From Bacillus sp. SB49 (GTDB lineage: Bacteria > Bacillota > Bacilli > Bacillales > Halobacillaceae), in assembly GCF_000469135.2 (NCBI RefSeq), contig NZ_CP048117.1:2951501-3015500 (forward strand): DNA of 64,000 nt, in the 5' to 3' direction. Position numbers and translations under genes: made by a program. Positions 50,578-58,949 of this stretch are shown here, piece by piece. The notes beneath the pieces are model-generated. The model worked only from the letters and a program-made list of their open reading frames with translations, had not been told where the DNA came from and did no database searches. The number at the start of each line of letters is the position of its first letter. The stretch's first letter is position 1.

Positions 50578-51912
50578 TCAATCCACCTTCATCCTGCCGT
50601 CCCGCAAGTACTTTTGAATTTTGCGCATGGCGGACGACTGGCTGATCCCGAGACTCTCCGCCACCTTATAACTCGATCCATACTGATCATAGGCTTCAGC
50701 GACGAGGAACCTTTCCAGCTGCTCAAGCTTCTCAGGAAGCGTCACCGCCTGAGCAATCGACCCTGTCTTGATCATCGACGGAAGCTGATCCATCGTGATT
50801 TCGTCGGAGTCTGTCGTAATCAGGAGGCGTTCGATCAAGTTCTCCAGTTCACGGACGTTGCCCGGCCAGTCGTATTCGTAGAACGCATGCAGAACGAGCG
50901 GGGACAGTTTCACATTCCTGTCATAAAGGGCATTGTACTTCTTTAGGAAATACATCGAGAGCGGGTAAATATCCGCTTCCCGGTCCCGGAGGGGAGGGAC
51001 ATCGATCGGTACGACGTGAATACGGTAGAAAAGATCTTTCCGGAAAGTACCTGCTTTCACCCGCTCCTCCAAATTTTGATTTGTAGAGAAAAGGAAGCGG
51101 ATGTCCACGTCGATGCGGCGATGCTTCGAGACGATTTGCTTCGTTTCCAATACGCGGAGCAGCTTTCCCTGGATGTCTATAGACATCTCGCCGATGGCAT
51201 CCAGAAACAATGTGCATCCATCCGTCAGCTCGATCAACCCTTCGACGCCGTACTCAGGATTTCCGAATAACTCTGTCTCAAGCAGATGATCGGGAAGGTC
51301 CGCACAGTTCACTTCATAGAACTTTTGATTCCGGCGGCTGCTCAGCTTGTGAATTTTCGATGCCAGCAAATTCTTGCCGACACCCGTTTCCCCCTTCAAG
51401 AGGACAGTAGCTTCTGTGCCTGCGACTTTTGTCATCATACGCGTGACACGCTTCATCCACTTACTTTCCGTAATAAGGTCGGCCACTTCACCGGTCTTTT
51501 CATTCTGCTGTGTATTCAGCTGTTTCTCCAGCTGCTCCATACGGTTCTTTAATGTTGTGAAATCTGTTAAATCCCTTGAATAGCTGATCACTTTCGTCAA
51601 TTCCCCCGTTACGGGGTCAAATACCGGCTGTGATTTCACGAGCAGGCGTCTTCCCTGCTTCGTTTCCTGCATCACTTCCACCGGGCACTCCTGCTTCATG
51701 ACTTCGACAGTCGCAGAAGGGGTAAACAACTCTTCAGCAAGTTCATAAATATGTTTTCCAATTAATGCAGAAGAGGGAATGCCATAATTCTGTTCACAGG
51801 ACTCATTGACATATAAAACCATCCCATTTTGGTCGGTGACAAAGATCTCATCAAAGGAATGTTCAACAATATCTTTAAACATTTGATAATCCTGTAATTT
51901 CAGAATATCCAT
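50578..51912 (-). CDS. PAS-AAA+-TyrR-type HTH regulator lacking GAFTGA and Walker B glutamate
   Basis: 444 residues: PAS domain (about 12-120), short coiled coil (120-140), AAA+ domain (about 148-370) and a TyrR-type C-terminal HTH ('SSYKVAESLGISQSSAMRKIQKYL', about 414-437). Walker A is GETGVGKN (174-181). The segment that normally holds GAFTGA is deleted: ELFGNPEYGVEGLIEL runs directly to the Walker B, which reads LFLDAIGE with Ala239 in place of the catalytic Glu. It therefore cannot be a standard sigma54 activator and is probably a TyrR-like sigmaA regulator that binds but may not hydrolyse ATP. AAAGGTG precedes the ATG. It follows the carbamoylase-like gene by 41 bases. Confidence 0.88.
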   Translation of the reverse strand: MDILKLQDYQMFKDIVEHSFDEIFVTDQNGMVLYVNESCEQNYGIPSSALIGKHIYELAEELFTPSATVEVMKQECPVEVMQETKQGRRLLVKSQPVFDPVTGELTKVISYSRDLTDFTTLKNRMEQLEKQLNTQQNEKTGEVADLITESKWMKRVTRMMTKVAGTEATVLLKGETGVGKNLLASKIHKLSSRRNQKFYEVNCADLPDHLLETELFGNPEYGVEGLIELTDGCTLFLDAIGEMSIDIQGKLLRVLETKQIVSKHRRIDVDIRFLFSTNQNLEERVKAGTFRKDLFYRIHVVPIDVPPLRDREADIYPLSMYFLKKYNALYDRNVKLSPLVLHAFYEYDWPGNVRELENLIERLLITTDSDEITMDQLPSMIKTGSIAQAVTLPEKLEQLERFLVAEAYDQYGSSYKVAESLGISQSSAMRKIQKYLRDGRMKVD

Positions 51913-51953
51913 GGTATCACCTTTATCCTTTTTACCAGTTTAACAATAGTACG

Positions 51954-53111
51954 TCACAAACAGCGCATGATTTTCTTCACTGTATCCTCTATGACGACGA
52001 CGGTCTTTTCAATATCGCACCAATCTTCTTTCTTTTTGTACTCACCGGAGAGGATCGATGCGGAAACCACTACGGTTTTATCCATTTGATTCCATATATA
52101 AGTGTCATGAATCGAACTGCCGACGCTTTCTCTGTAATCGATTCCTCTATCGTTATAGCTTTCTTTCACTAGGGAGATAAGCGTCTCGCTGAACGCTACC
52201 GGCGGCAGAAAGGAAACGTCCTCCCAGACACTTTCAACCGCATCCTCTTCAGCGACGTTGCGGATTATTTCTTCGACGTGCACCATACGCTGCCTCAGCA
52301 CTGCTTCGACCGGGTGTTTCACATCAAGAGAGAATGTAATGGAACAAGGAGAACGATCCGTTGCACCCGGCACCTTGTGAATCTTGCCGAACGTGACGAT
52401 CGTTTCATCTTCCAAACCACTGATCCACTGCTTAATTCGTTTGACTGCTTTGACTGCCGCTACCAAAGGATCCTTCCGAGAAGAGACCGGCACCACCCCT
52501 TTGCGGCCGGGAAGACTGATGAATTCGACGGAGTGCCAAGAAGTTCCCTGTACGCTCGTGACGATATCAAAAGGCGCGGCTTCACCAGGCACCGGTTTTG
52601 GTCCGATATGTAAACTGATGAACGCCTCCACCTCTTCTACAGCCTTTTTTCTATGAAAATCGATCCGCACAGGTTCATCCAATCCTTTGCTGAAGATGCC
52701 GGGGACTGTCTCGCGTGGCACCATTGCCGGGTATGGCGTTTCCGTCTCATTCATGAAAAGAACAACTTCAAATGGTTGGGAGAGCTCCACTTCTTCCTTC
52801 AACGATTCCAGCACTTCCAGTCCTGCCAGCATGCTGAGCGCATCACAAAATGTTCCCGTCTTTCTTTCAAGATGAGAGCCGAGCACGATTGGTGCTTTGT
52901 CCGGATTGCTTCCTTCTATCCGGGCATGGATATTTCCTGAGTCGTCAATCCGCACCTTTCCACCGACTTCCCCTACCCATTTCATGAAGAGGACCCTTGC
53001 TTCGATCTCTTCATTCATTAAGGAAAGGCTGCTTGTCCCATCCTGCCGCACTTTGCCGATATCTGCCATCTCACCGAGGCGCTGCTTCAATCGTTCCAGC
53101 TTCACCGGCAT
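51954..53111 (-). CDS. M20 carbamoylase/allantoate-amidohydrolase-like protein with degenerate metal site
   Basis: 385 residues aligning along their length with the hydantoinase/carbamoylase branch of M20 (N-carbamoyl-L-amino acid hydrolase). The framework is recognisable, but the usual GSHLDT reads GSHLERKTG, the metal-bridging Asp position in 'GKFDG' reads GTFCDALSML, NEE is replaced by NETE, and HIEQGP by HIGPKPVPG. The C-terminal His in SSIHDTYIW is kept. Catalysis as in the family is therefore doubtful. It shares an operon with the TyrR-type regulator. Start ATG follows GAGGAGAG. Confidence 0.8.
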   Translation of the reverse strand: MPVKLERLKQRLGEMADIGKVRQDGTSSLSLMNEEIEARVLFMKWVGEVGGKVRIDDSGNIHARIEGSNPDKAPIVLGSHLERKTGTFCDALSMLAGLEVLESLKEEVELSQPFEVVLFMNETETPYPAMVPRETVPGIFSKGLDEPVRIDFHRKKAVEEVEAFISLHIGPKPVPGEAAPFDIVTSVQGTSWHSVEFISLPGRKGVVPVSSRKDPLVAAVKAVKRIKQWISGLEDETIVTFGKIHKVPGATDRSPCSITFSLDVKHPVEAVLRQRMVHVEEIIRNVAEEDAVESVWEDVSFLPPVAFSETLISLVKESYNDRGIDYRESVGSSIHDTYIWNQMDKTVVVSASILSGEYKKKEDWCDIEKTVVVIEDTVKKIMRCL

Positions 53112-53246
53112 CTCTCCTCTATTTATTTATAAGTAAACCCTTTCAAAAAAACAAGTTTTAATGTTGGATTCCGTCAGATACTACCCCACCTTTATCTCAT
53201 CATATATAACATCCTTTAATTTACATAATTCGATAAAGGTTCGACA

Positions 53247-53264
53247 TAAGTCAAAAATGACTTA
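53247..53264. repeat. Perfect inverted repeat
   Basis: TAAGTCA-AAAA-TGACTTA, 7-bp arms around four A residues; a candidate operator. No T-run follows on either strand that would make it a terminator. Confidence 0.5.
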
Positions 53265-53279
53265 CGATATGTAATATTC

Positions 53280-53305
53280 CACTCATATTCCGTTTAATAT
53301 GAGTG
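53280..53305. repeat. Perfect 10-bp inverted repeat
   Basis: CACTCATATT-CCGTTT-AATATGAGTG. It lies 16 bases right of the previous repeat, about 90-115 bases upstream of the ars promoter. Not followed by T-run, so an operator or a recombination remnant rather than a terminator. Confidence 0.55.
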
Positions 53306-53393
53306 ATTCACCTCTAAGATAGGTTCTGTAGGCAACGGTAAAAGTTATCATAGATGGAATGTTAAGTAACAGTTTTTATTTTCGAACATAGCA

Positions 53394-53422
53394 TTGCGTA
53401 TATAAGTAATTAATTATATAAT
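53394..53422 (+). promoter_or_regulatory. Candidate sigmaA-type promoter of the ars operon
   Basis: TTGCGT (53394-53399), 17-base spacer, TATAAT (53417-53422). The predicted start near 53429 would give a leader of about 175 bases ahead of arsD. Confidence 0.6.
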
Positions 53423-53524
53423 AATATCCGAATTTAATGTGTACTCAAAGACACCAACGAATCTCAAAAAATCATTTGAAACTCGGCTTTCTATATCCAA
53501 TAATTTAGTAAGCAGGAATAAATT

Positions 53525-53563
53525 ATGAACTTCAGACAAACAGGAAGAAACCCTTTTATGTAA
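53525..53563 (+). CDS. Possible 12-residue leader peptide or gene remnant
   Basis: ATG with AGCAGGAA six bases upstream opens MNFRQTGRNPFM and stops at a TAA formed by the GTAA repeat run. It lies in the leader of the ars transcript. It could be a regulatory leader peptide or the broken start of a lost gene; nothing more can be said. Confidence 0.25.
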   Translation: MNFRQTGRNPFM

Positions 53564-53583
53564 GTAAGTAAGTAAATAAATAA
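53560..53583. repeat. Tetranucleotide repeat (GTAA)4(ATAA)2
   Basis: Simple-sequence run 23 bases ahead of the arsD start codon. Such tracts can slip; here it lies outside coding sequence, where length changes would alter leader spacing. Confidence 0.8.
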
Positions 53584-53605
53584 CAATATAAAGGTTGTGT
53601 ACTGT

Positions 53606-53962
53606 ATGAACAAAGTTGAAATTTTTGACCCGGCGATGTGTTGTTCCACTGGAGTTTGTGGTCCTGGAGTCGATCCGGATTTGACGCGGGTTGCTTCAGC
53701 AGTTTATTCATTAAAGAGGAAAGGTGCCGATATTCAGCGTTATAACTTAGCTAATGAGCCATCTGCTTTCTCAAGGAATGAAAAGGTGAACCAACTCCTT
53801 CACGATAAAGGAGTAGCCGCACTGCCAATCACGCTTTTGAACGATGAAGTTGTGAAAGTAGGAAAATATCCAACAAACGATGAGTTTGCCGATTGGTGTG
53901 CAGTAAAAATGGATGAACTGACGCAAAAGCCTGGTACTCCAATTTCTATTAACCTAAATTGA
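53606..53962 (+). CDS. arsD: ArsD arsenic metallochaperone
   Basis: 118-residue cytosolic chaperone that hands As(III)/Sb(III) to ArsA; some homologues are weak repressors. The metalloid-binding cysteines Cys12, Cys13 and Cys18 are in DPAMCCSTGVCGPGVDP. 'NLANEPSAFSRNEKV' and 'GVAALPITLLNDEVVKVGKYP' complete the family pattern. ATG at 53606 is used; the frame starts three codons earlier with no site. It is followed by arsA 16 bases later. Confidence 0.95.
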   Translation: MNKVEIFDPAMCCSTGVCGPGVDPDLTRVASAVYSLKRKGADIQRYNLANEPSAFSRNEKVNQLLHDKGVAALPITLLNDEVVKVGKYPTNDEFADWCAVKMDELTQKPGTPISINLN

Positions 53963-53978
53963 CGTAGGAGGAATCCTT

Positions 53979-55721
53979 ATGTTTCCACAATATAACCCCG
54001 TACAACACATCGACACTCCCATATTGTTCTTTACCGGAAAGGGCGGCGTCGGAAAAACATCCACCGCTTGCGCCACTGCCGTATCTCTGGCGGATCAAGG
54101 AAAGAAGGTACTTCTTGTAAGTACCGATCCAGCCTCTAATTTACAAGATGTTTTCGGAGTGGAGCTTTGCAACCAACCCACTAAAATCCCCGGTGTGGAC
54201 CATTTGTCTGCCAGTAATATTGATCCGGAAGAGTCAGCCAGAGCCTACCGGGAGAAAACAGTAGGACCATATCGAGGGAAACTTCCGGAATCAGTCGTGA
54301 ATCAAATGGAAGAACAGCTCTCTGGTGCATGTACAGTAGAAATCGCAGCCTTTGATGAATTCTCTCAACTGTTAGCTGATGAATCGATGTTAGAGCGTTT
54401 TGATCATGTGCTCTTCGACACAGCACCGACAGGCCACACGCTGCGCCTTTTGTCGCTCCCTGACGCTTGGAATGGTTTCTTGGAAGAAAGTAAGCATGGA
54501 GCTTCCTGTCTCGGTCCGCTCTCAAGCCTTAAAGATAAGAAAAAAATGTATGAAAAAGCAGTTCAATCCTTATCTGACGCAGACAAAACGACCCTATTTC
54601 TTGTTGCCAGACCGGATGAGACTACGCTTAAGGAAGCAGATAGAGCAGCAACAGAATTAAGAGAAATCGGAATATCTAATCAGCAATTGCTTATCAATGG
54701 CGTATATCAAAAACCTGATTCAGAAGACCCTGTCTCGCTCGCTTTTTTTGAGAAGCAGCAGGAGGCATTAGCAAATGCACCGGAAAGTTTACAGATCACA
54801 GCTAAGGTTTTCCTCCCTTACGTCCCTTACTCGCTTACTGATACGGACAGTCTTCGACGATTAGTGGGCAAGCGTCCCTGCGATGATGCATCCATCCGAG
54901 AAGAAGTTTCGACATGGGACGATTCAGACAGCTTAGAAGAGATAATCGATGATTTCGCTAATAAAAATACACGGGTAATCTTCACTATGGGAAAAGGCGG
55001 CGTAGGGAAAACAACGGTTGCTTCCGCCATTGCCGCAGGACTTTCTAAAAGAGGACTTCCGGTTCATTTAACGACAACGGATCCGGCCGCTCACCTTGAT
55101 CACATGTTCAAAAACAGGGCAGTGAGTGAGCATTTATCGATCAATCGTGTTCATCCGGAAATAGAAGTGGAGAAGTACAAGGAAGCAGTCATTGCCGCAG
55201 CAGGAGAGCTGGATGAAGAAGAACTTGCTTACTTAAAAGAGGATCTTGATTCTCCATGCACAGAAGAAATTGCTGTTTTTCGTGCCTTTGCAGACGTCGT
55301 TGCAAGGGCTGAAAAGGAGATTGTGGTCATTGACACCGCTCCGACCGGTCACACATTGCTTCTACTGGATTCGTCTGAAACCTACCACAAAGAAATGAGT
55401 CGTTCGACAGGTGCAGTTCCAGAAAACGTGAAAGCCCTGCTGCCCCGCCTTAGAAACCCGGAAGAGACGGAAGTAGTGATTGTTACGTTAGCTGAAGCCA
55501 CGCCTGTGCTTGAATCTACTCGGCTACAGGAAGACTTACAACGTGCTGAAATCGCACCGAGGTGGTGGGTTATTAATCAAAGCTTGGCTGCAGCGGGTAC
55601 TGAAGAAAAACTCCTGCAAGCGAAGGCTGCCAGTGAAATCCCTTGGATCAACAAAGTCAAAAACAGCCTCTCCGGAAATGTTGCAGTCCTTCCATGGACG
55701 AAATGCGCTTTTAATAATTAA
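53979..55721 (+). CDS. arsA: ArsA arsenical pump-driving ATPase
   Basis: 580-residue cytosolic ATPase with two homologous halves: P-loops GKGGVGKT near residues 20-27 and again near 337-345, and the DTAPTGHTLRLL / DTAPTGHTLLLL switch-II signatures. Metalloid-binding cysteines are present in 'SGACTVEIAAFDEF' and 'DSPCTEEIAVFRAF' with 'GASCLGPL' between. ArsA normally drives the ArsB membrane pump, but no arsB or acr3 is found in this window. AGGAGG precedes the ATG. Confidence 0.96.
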   Translation: MFPQYNPVQHIDTPILFFTGKGGVGKTSTACATAVSLADQGKKVLLVSTDPASNLQDVFGVELCNQPTKIPGVDHLSASNIDPEESARAYREKTVGPYRGKLPESVVNQMEEQLSGACTVEIAAFDEFSQLLADESMLERFDHVLFDTAPTGHTLRLLSLPDAWNGFLEESKHGASCLGPLSSLKDKKKMYEKAVQSLSDADKTTLFLVARPDETTLKEADRAATELREIGISNQQLLINGVYQKPDSEDPVSLAFFEKQQEALANAPESLQITAKVFLPYVPYSLTDTDSLRRLVGKRPCDDASIREEVSTWDDSDSLEEIIDDFANKNTRVIFTMGKGGVGKTTVASAIAAGLSKRGLPVHLTTTDPAAHLDHMFKNRAVSEHLSINRVHPEIEVEKYKEAVIAAAGELDEEELAYLKEDLDSPCTEEIAVFRAFADVVARAEKEIVVIDTAPTGHTLLLLDSSETYHKEMSRSTGAVPENVKALLPRLRNPEETEVVIVTLAEATPVLESTRLQEDLQRAEIAPRWWVINQSLAAAGTEEKLLQAKAASEIPWINKVKNSLSGNVAVLPWTKCAFNN

Positions 55722-55766
55722 CAGCTCGTGTGTAAACGATCATTAAATCCTAAGGAGGAAGCAGAA

Positions 55767-56048
55767 ATGAAAATAACAGAAAAGGCAAAACTACAATTGG
55801 AAACGATCTTCGAAAAGAATGAGGGCGAAGGAATACGCTTCTACTCCATGGGGGCAGGTTGCTGCGGACCTCAATTAGGTCTATCCCTCGATGCCCCTAA
55901 GGAAGATGACAACATCCAGGAAGTCAACGGCATCCGAGTAGCTATAGATAAGGAAATTAAGAATGACTTGGATGGCTTGACGCTTGATAATGATGAAACT
56001 TCGAACGGTCCGCAATTCGTTCTGTTAGGAATGAAATCGTGCTGCTGA
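55767..56048 (+). CDS. HesB/IscA-like small cysteine protein in the ars operon
   Basis: 93 residues of the Fe-S biogenesis (HesB/IscA) fold; ATG at 55767 with AAGGAGG upstream is preferred to the earlier in-frame ATG. Instead of the three-cysteine set of A-type carriers it has Cys-Cys in GAGCCGPQLGLSL and a C-terminal SCC. Homologues are often labelled adhesin by mistake. It lies between arsA and the reductase, which points to a role in metalloid or sulfur handling (inference). Confidence 0.82.
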   Translation: MKITEKAKLQLETIFEKNEGEGIRFYSMGAGCCGPQLGLSLDAPKEDDNIQEVNGIRVAIDKEIKNDLDGLTLDNDETSNGPQFVLLGMKSCC

Positions 56049-56099
56049 TAACTTTATCAACGAACTTTTAAGATGAAACAGACAAAGGAGAATTCAACT

Positions 56100-57740
56100 A
56101 TGAAAATCATTATAATCGGATCTGTTGCTGCTGGTACTTCTGTCGCTGCCAAAGCCCGTAGAAACGATGAAAACGCAGAAATCACCTTATACAATGCAGA
56201 CTATGACATCTCCTACTCGATATGTGGGATCCCCTATTTCCTTGGAGGCGAGGTGGAAGAATTGGACACCTTAACGCCAAGGAGCGCAGCCTGGTTCAAG
56301 AAGCGCTATAATGTGGAGATTTTCACCCGTCACGAGGTGACCAGGATCAATTCTGAAACGAAGAAGGTAGTTGTGAAGAAGTTAGATACCGGTGAAACGA
56401 TCGAAGACGATTATGACACTTTAGTGTTCGCTACTGGAGCATCACCGAATCGCCCGAACATTGAAGGAGTGGGTCACGATCATGTCTTCCAGGTGCGAAC
56501 GATTCAAAACACAGCAATGATTGATTCGTTTATGAAAGCGAACCATCCGAAGAAGGTCACCATCATAGGCGCCGGTTTCATTGGTCTTGAAATGGCTGAG
56601 CAGTTGAGGCACAAAGGATTAGACGTAACGATTGTTCAAAGAAGCGGACAAATCATGCCTCATCTGGATTTGGATATGGCAAGAAGAGTAGAAACACATA
56701 TCCGGGACCACGGTGTGACTCTATTGCTAAACGAAGAAGTCCACACAATTTCCAAAACTACATTGGAGACGAAATCAGGAACCACACTGGAATCAGACAT
56801 GGTCATCCTGGCATCCGGTGTACGTCCCAATGCTGAGTTGGCCCAGGAAATCGGTGTAGAATTAGGGAAATCGGGTGCGGTAAAAGTCAATAGCAAAATG
56901 CAAACGAATATTCCTGATGTGTATGCCGTCGGCGACGTTGCCGAAAGTTTCTCCATCCTTACAGGAGAACCAATTTACCGGCCATTGGGATCGACAGCAA
57001 ATAAAATGGGGCGTATCGCTGGAGATGTCATTACAGGTGGAGATTTGGAGCACCGGGGAATTCTGGGGACAGGGATATTAAGAGTATTTGACCTTGCCGT
57101 CGGCTACACAGGCTTTAGTGAGAAGGAGGCAAAAGAAAAAGGATATGATTTGGAAGTCCTTCATAACATCAAACCATCCAGAGCGGATTACCTCGGAGGC
57201 AAAGCGATCGTCATTAAAGCTGTCGCCGATAGAAAAACAGGCCGGATCCTCGGAGTACAGGCAATCGGCGAAGATGGCGTCGATAAACGGATTGATGTAT
57301 TCGTAACAGCCATTTCTTTTGGGGCGAAAGCACAAGACCTGTTCCATTTGGACCTCGCCTACGCACCACCGTTCAGCACGACAAAAGATCCTGTCATGTA
57401 CACAGGAATGGCACTTCAAAACGCCATCGATAAGCGAAATAAGTTGATGACTCCGCAAGAACTGACAGAAAGGTTGGAGAACGGTGAACTGCTGCAGGTG
57501 ATCGACACGAGGGCGACCAAGCAATTTGAGGTATCCAACGTGCCAGGTGCGGTTAACATTCCATTGGCTGAGTTACGATCGAAAGCAAAGAATTTGGATC
57601 CTGACATTCCTACCGTTACCTATTGCAATAGTGGAGTTACCGGTAATGCAGCGCAAAACGTGTTAAGAAATATGGGCTTTAAAGAAGTATTTAACCTCTC
57701 TGGAGGAAACAAAAATTACCAAATCTTCCGCAGCTTTTAA
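56100..57740 (+). CDS. CoA-disulfide reductase/FAD-NAD(P)H oxidoreductase with C-terminal rhodanese domain
   Basis: 546 residues. FAD site 'IIIIGSVAAGTSVAAKARR', active-site Cys42 in SYSICGIPYF, NADH site 'VTIIGAGFIGLEMAEQL', 'VYAVGDVAES' FAD-binding, then a dimerisation domain and a rhodanese domain (about 450-546) with Cys509 in TYCNSGVTGNAA. CoADR-Rhd fusions reduce CoA disulfides, persulfides or polysulfide. Fourth gene of the ars operon, a place often seen in Bacillaceae ars clusters; it might supply thiols or reduce arsenic-thiol species. ATG at 56100 follows AAAGGAG. Confidence 0.93.
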   Translation: MKIIIIGSVAAGTSVAAKARRNDENAEITLYNADYDISYSICGIPYFLGGEVEELDTLTPRSAAWFKKRYNVEIFTRHEVTRINSETKKVVVKKLDTGETIEDDYDTLVFATGASPNRPNIEGVGHDHVFQVRTIQNTAMIDSFMKANHPKKVTIIGAGFIGLEMAEQLRHKGLDVTIVQRSGQIMPHLDLDMARRVETHIRDHGVTLLLNEEVHTISKTTLETKSGTTLESDMVILASGVRPNAELAQEIGVELGKSGAVKVNSKMQTNIPDVYAVGDVAESFSILTGEPIYRPLGSTANKMGRIAGDVITGGDLEHRGILGTGILRVFDLAVGYTGFSEKEAKEKGYDLEVLHNIKPSRADYLGGKAIVIKAVADRKTGRILGVQAIGEDGVDKRIDVFVTAISFGAKAQDLFHLDLAYAPPFSTTKDPVMYTGMALQNAIDKRNKLMTPQELTERLENGELLQVIDTRATKQFEVSNVPGAVNIPLAELRSKAKNLDPDIPTVTYCNSGVTGNAAQNVLRNMGFKEVFNLSGGNKNYQIFRSF

Positions 57741-57764
57741 AGGACGATGAAGAAATAACCAAAC

Positions 57765-57813
57765 AAAAAGCGTGGGAAATCAGAAGGTGAACATCTGATT
57801 TCCCACGCTTTTT
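57765..57813. terminator. Bidirectional terminator between the ars operon and a convergent small gene
   Basis: Perfect 20-bp arms (AAAAAGCGTGGGAAATCAGA and its complement) around a nine-base loop, A-run left and T-run right; the strongest hairpin in the window. Confidence 0.95.
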
Positions 57814-58019
57814 TAATGTTTCCGCTGCATTTCTTGATATCCTTTCAAAAATTCCTGATAAGTGGCCTCACCCAACTTTTGGACATCATTATGGAATAAG
57901 CGTTCAAACGTTACATCTTTCGCCTTCTCTACAGAACATCCCATCGCATTTCTGATTAATTTCATATAGGAAACAAAATATTCTTTCTGCAGCACTCCCC
58001 CGTGATTAATCAACACCAT
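57813..58019 (-). CDS. Small soluble helical protein, unknown function
   Basis: 68 residues, start ATG at 58019 with GGGGAG and AAGGTG upstream. One cysteine (Cys28 in NAMGCSVEKAKDV), mainly helical with a conserved-looking 'FHNDVQKLGEATYQEFLKGYQEMQRKH' tail. I do not recognise a family. It is convergent with the ars operon and shares its terminator, which supports real transcription. Confidence 0.65.
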   Translation of the reverse strand: MVLINHGGVLQKEYFVSYMKLIRNAMGCSVEKAKDVTFERLFHNDVQKLGEATYQEFLKGYQEMQRKH

Positions 58020-58136
58020 CACCTTCTCCCCTATACTTCCTTTATAAAAAACGATTTCAAAATACTTTTATACTACATCAATTACTTTTGATTAACAACT
58101 GAATAGTTTCTGATTATGCAAGCACTCCTGACAAAA

Positions 58137-58166
58137 AAACAGAGATCGTGGAGACCTCTGTTTTTT
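58137..58166 (-). terminator. Terminator of the six-helix membrane protein gene
   Basis: Stem AAACAGAG / CTCTGTTT around a short loop with a second TC/GA pair; seven A residues on the left give the U-run in minus-strand RNA. Overlaps the stop of the upstream gene. Confidence 0.85.
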
Positions 58167-58768
58167 CACACGCGTTTCTTAAATAGATAAACAAGCGCTC
58201 CGATCATCGGAACCATTCCAATCCAGTGACGCATATTCTCACTTCCGTGCCTTCGTTCCTTCCAATAGATCAAATAAACACTGAGCAGCGTCAAGACAAT
58301 GAAGTCCACTGTCATAATATGAACGAACTGCGAAGTACGGAATGCCTTCCCATATAATTCGAAGTCACCTGCCGATACCCCGTAAAGAAACAGGGCAGTC
58401 GTTCCTGTCCCAAGCAGGAGCAGAAATGCTTTGGAGTGAAGCAGCTGAATCAATCGGTTAGGAATACGTATCCTCCCTTCTGCACGGCCGCTTGCGAAAA
58501 GGAAATAAGGCAGCAGTGCGAAGGCTCCGAGAAAGAAGGAAGCGATGACGAACGGCCACGCCGGAACCTTGCTGTCATCTTCCTCCAGGAGCAAAGCGGC
58601 GAAGATCATCGCGTAGATCCCCAGAAAGCTGAAGACCATTAATAGAGAAGGATCAGGATCATCCATTTTTATAAGCGATTCAAGGTAACCTGCGTTTCCA
58701 TTGGGTGCTGCAAATACGGCATAGAGGATGAATGCGGTCCACACCATAAATACGATCATTCGTTGCAT
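58166..58768 (-). CDS. Six-helix membrane protein, unknown function
   Basis: 200 residues with hydrophobic segments near residues 4-20, 43-60, 72-92, 108-127, 145-165 and 180-197. 'GAFALLPYFLFASGRAEGR' in the middle and 'HWIGMVPMIGALVYLFKKRV' at the end are characteristic, but I do not recognise the family. A glycine/proline-rich loop (APNGNAGYLESLIKMDDPDPS) lies between helices 1 and 2, outside or inside the membrane. AGGGGAAG precedes the ATG. Monocistronic. Confidence 0.75.
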   Translation of the reverse strand: MQRMIVFMVWTAFILYAVFAAPNGNAGYLESLIKMDDPDPSLLMVFSFLGIYAMIFAALLLEEDDSKVPAWPFVIASFFLGAFALLPYFLFASGRAEGRIRIPNRLIQLLHSKAFLLLLGTGTTALFLYGVSAGDFELYGKAFRTSQFVHIMTVDFIVLTLLSVYLIYWKERRHGSENMRHWIGMVPMIGALVYLFKKRV

Positions 58769-58949
58769 GAGACTTCCCCTCCTTGTTCATGCTTTTCTTT
58801 TCCCTTTTCATTATAAAAATCGACCTCAAAAATCCATTCTTACCGTTCCTATTCCCTTTCCAATTAACGGAATATTCTTTTTATAATGGTTGTACCCTTT
58901 CACAGAAGGGTTTATATCAGGTATAACTTCTTTACCAATTTAAAGCGTG

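Larger units (their letters stand above)
53112..53605. other. Long AT-rich spacer ahead of the ars genes
   Basis: No gene of normal size. It contains two perfect inverted repeats (53247-53264 and 53280-53305), a promoter (53394-53422), a 12-codon reading frame with a ribosome site (53525-53563) and a (GTAA)4(ATAA)2 run. The base composition is far more AT-rich than the genes around it. Confidence 0.7.

Noticed and set aside
50578-51912. Calling the regulator a sigma54-dependent activator
   Set aside because: GAFTGA is missing and the Walker B Glu is Ala, so the usual activity cannot be claimed.
53560-53583. Reading the GTAA run as a phase-variable coding repeat
   Set aside because: It lies before arsD outside any supported frame; only a leader-length effect is possible.
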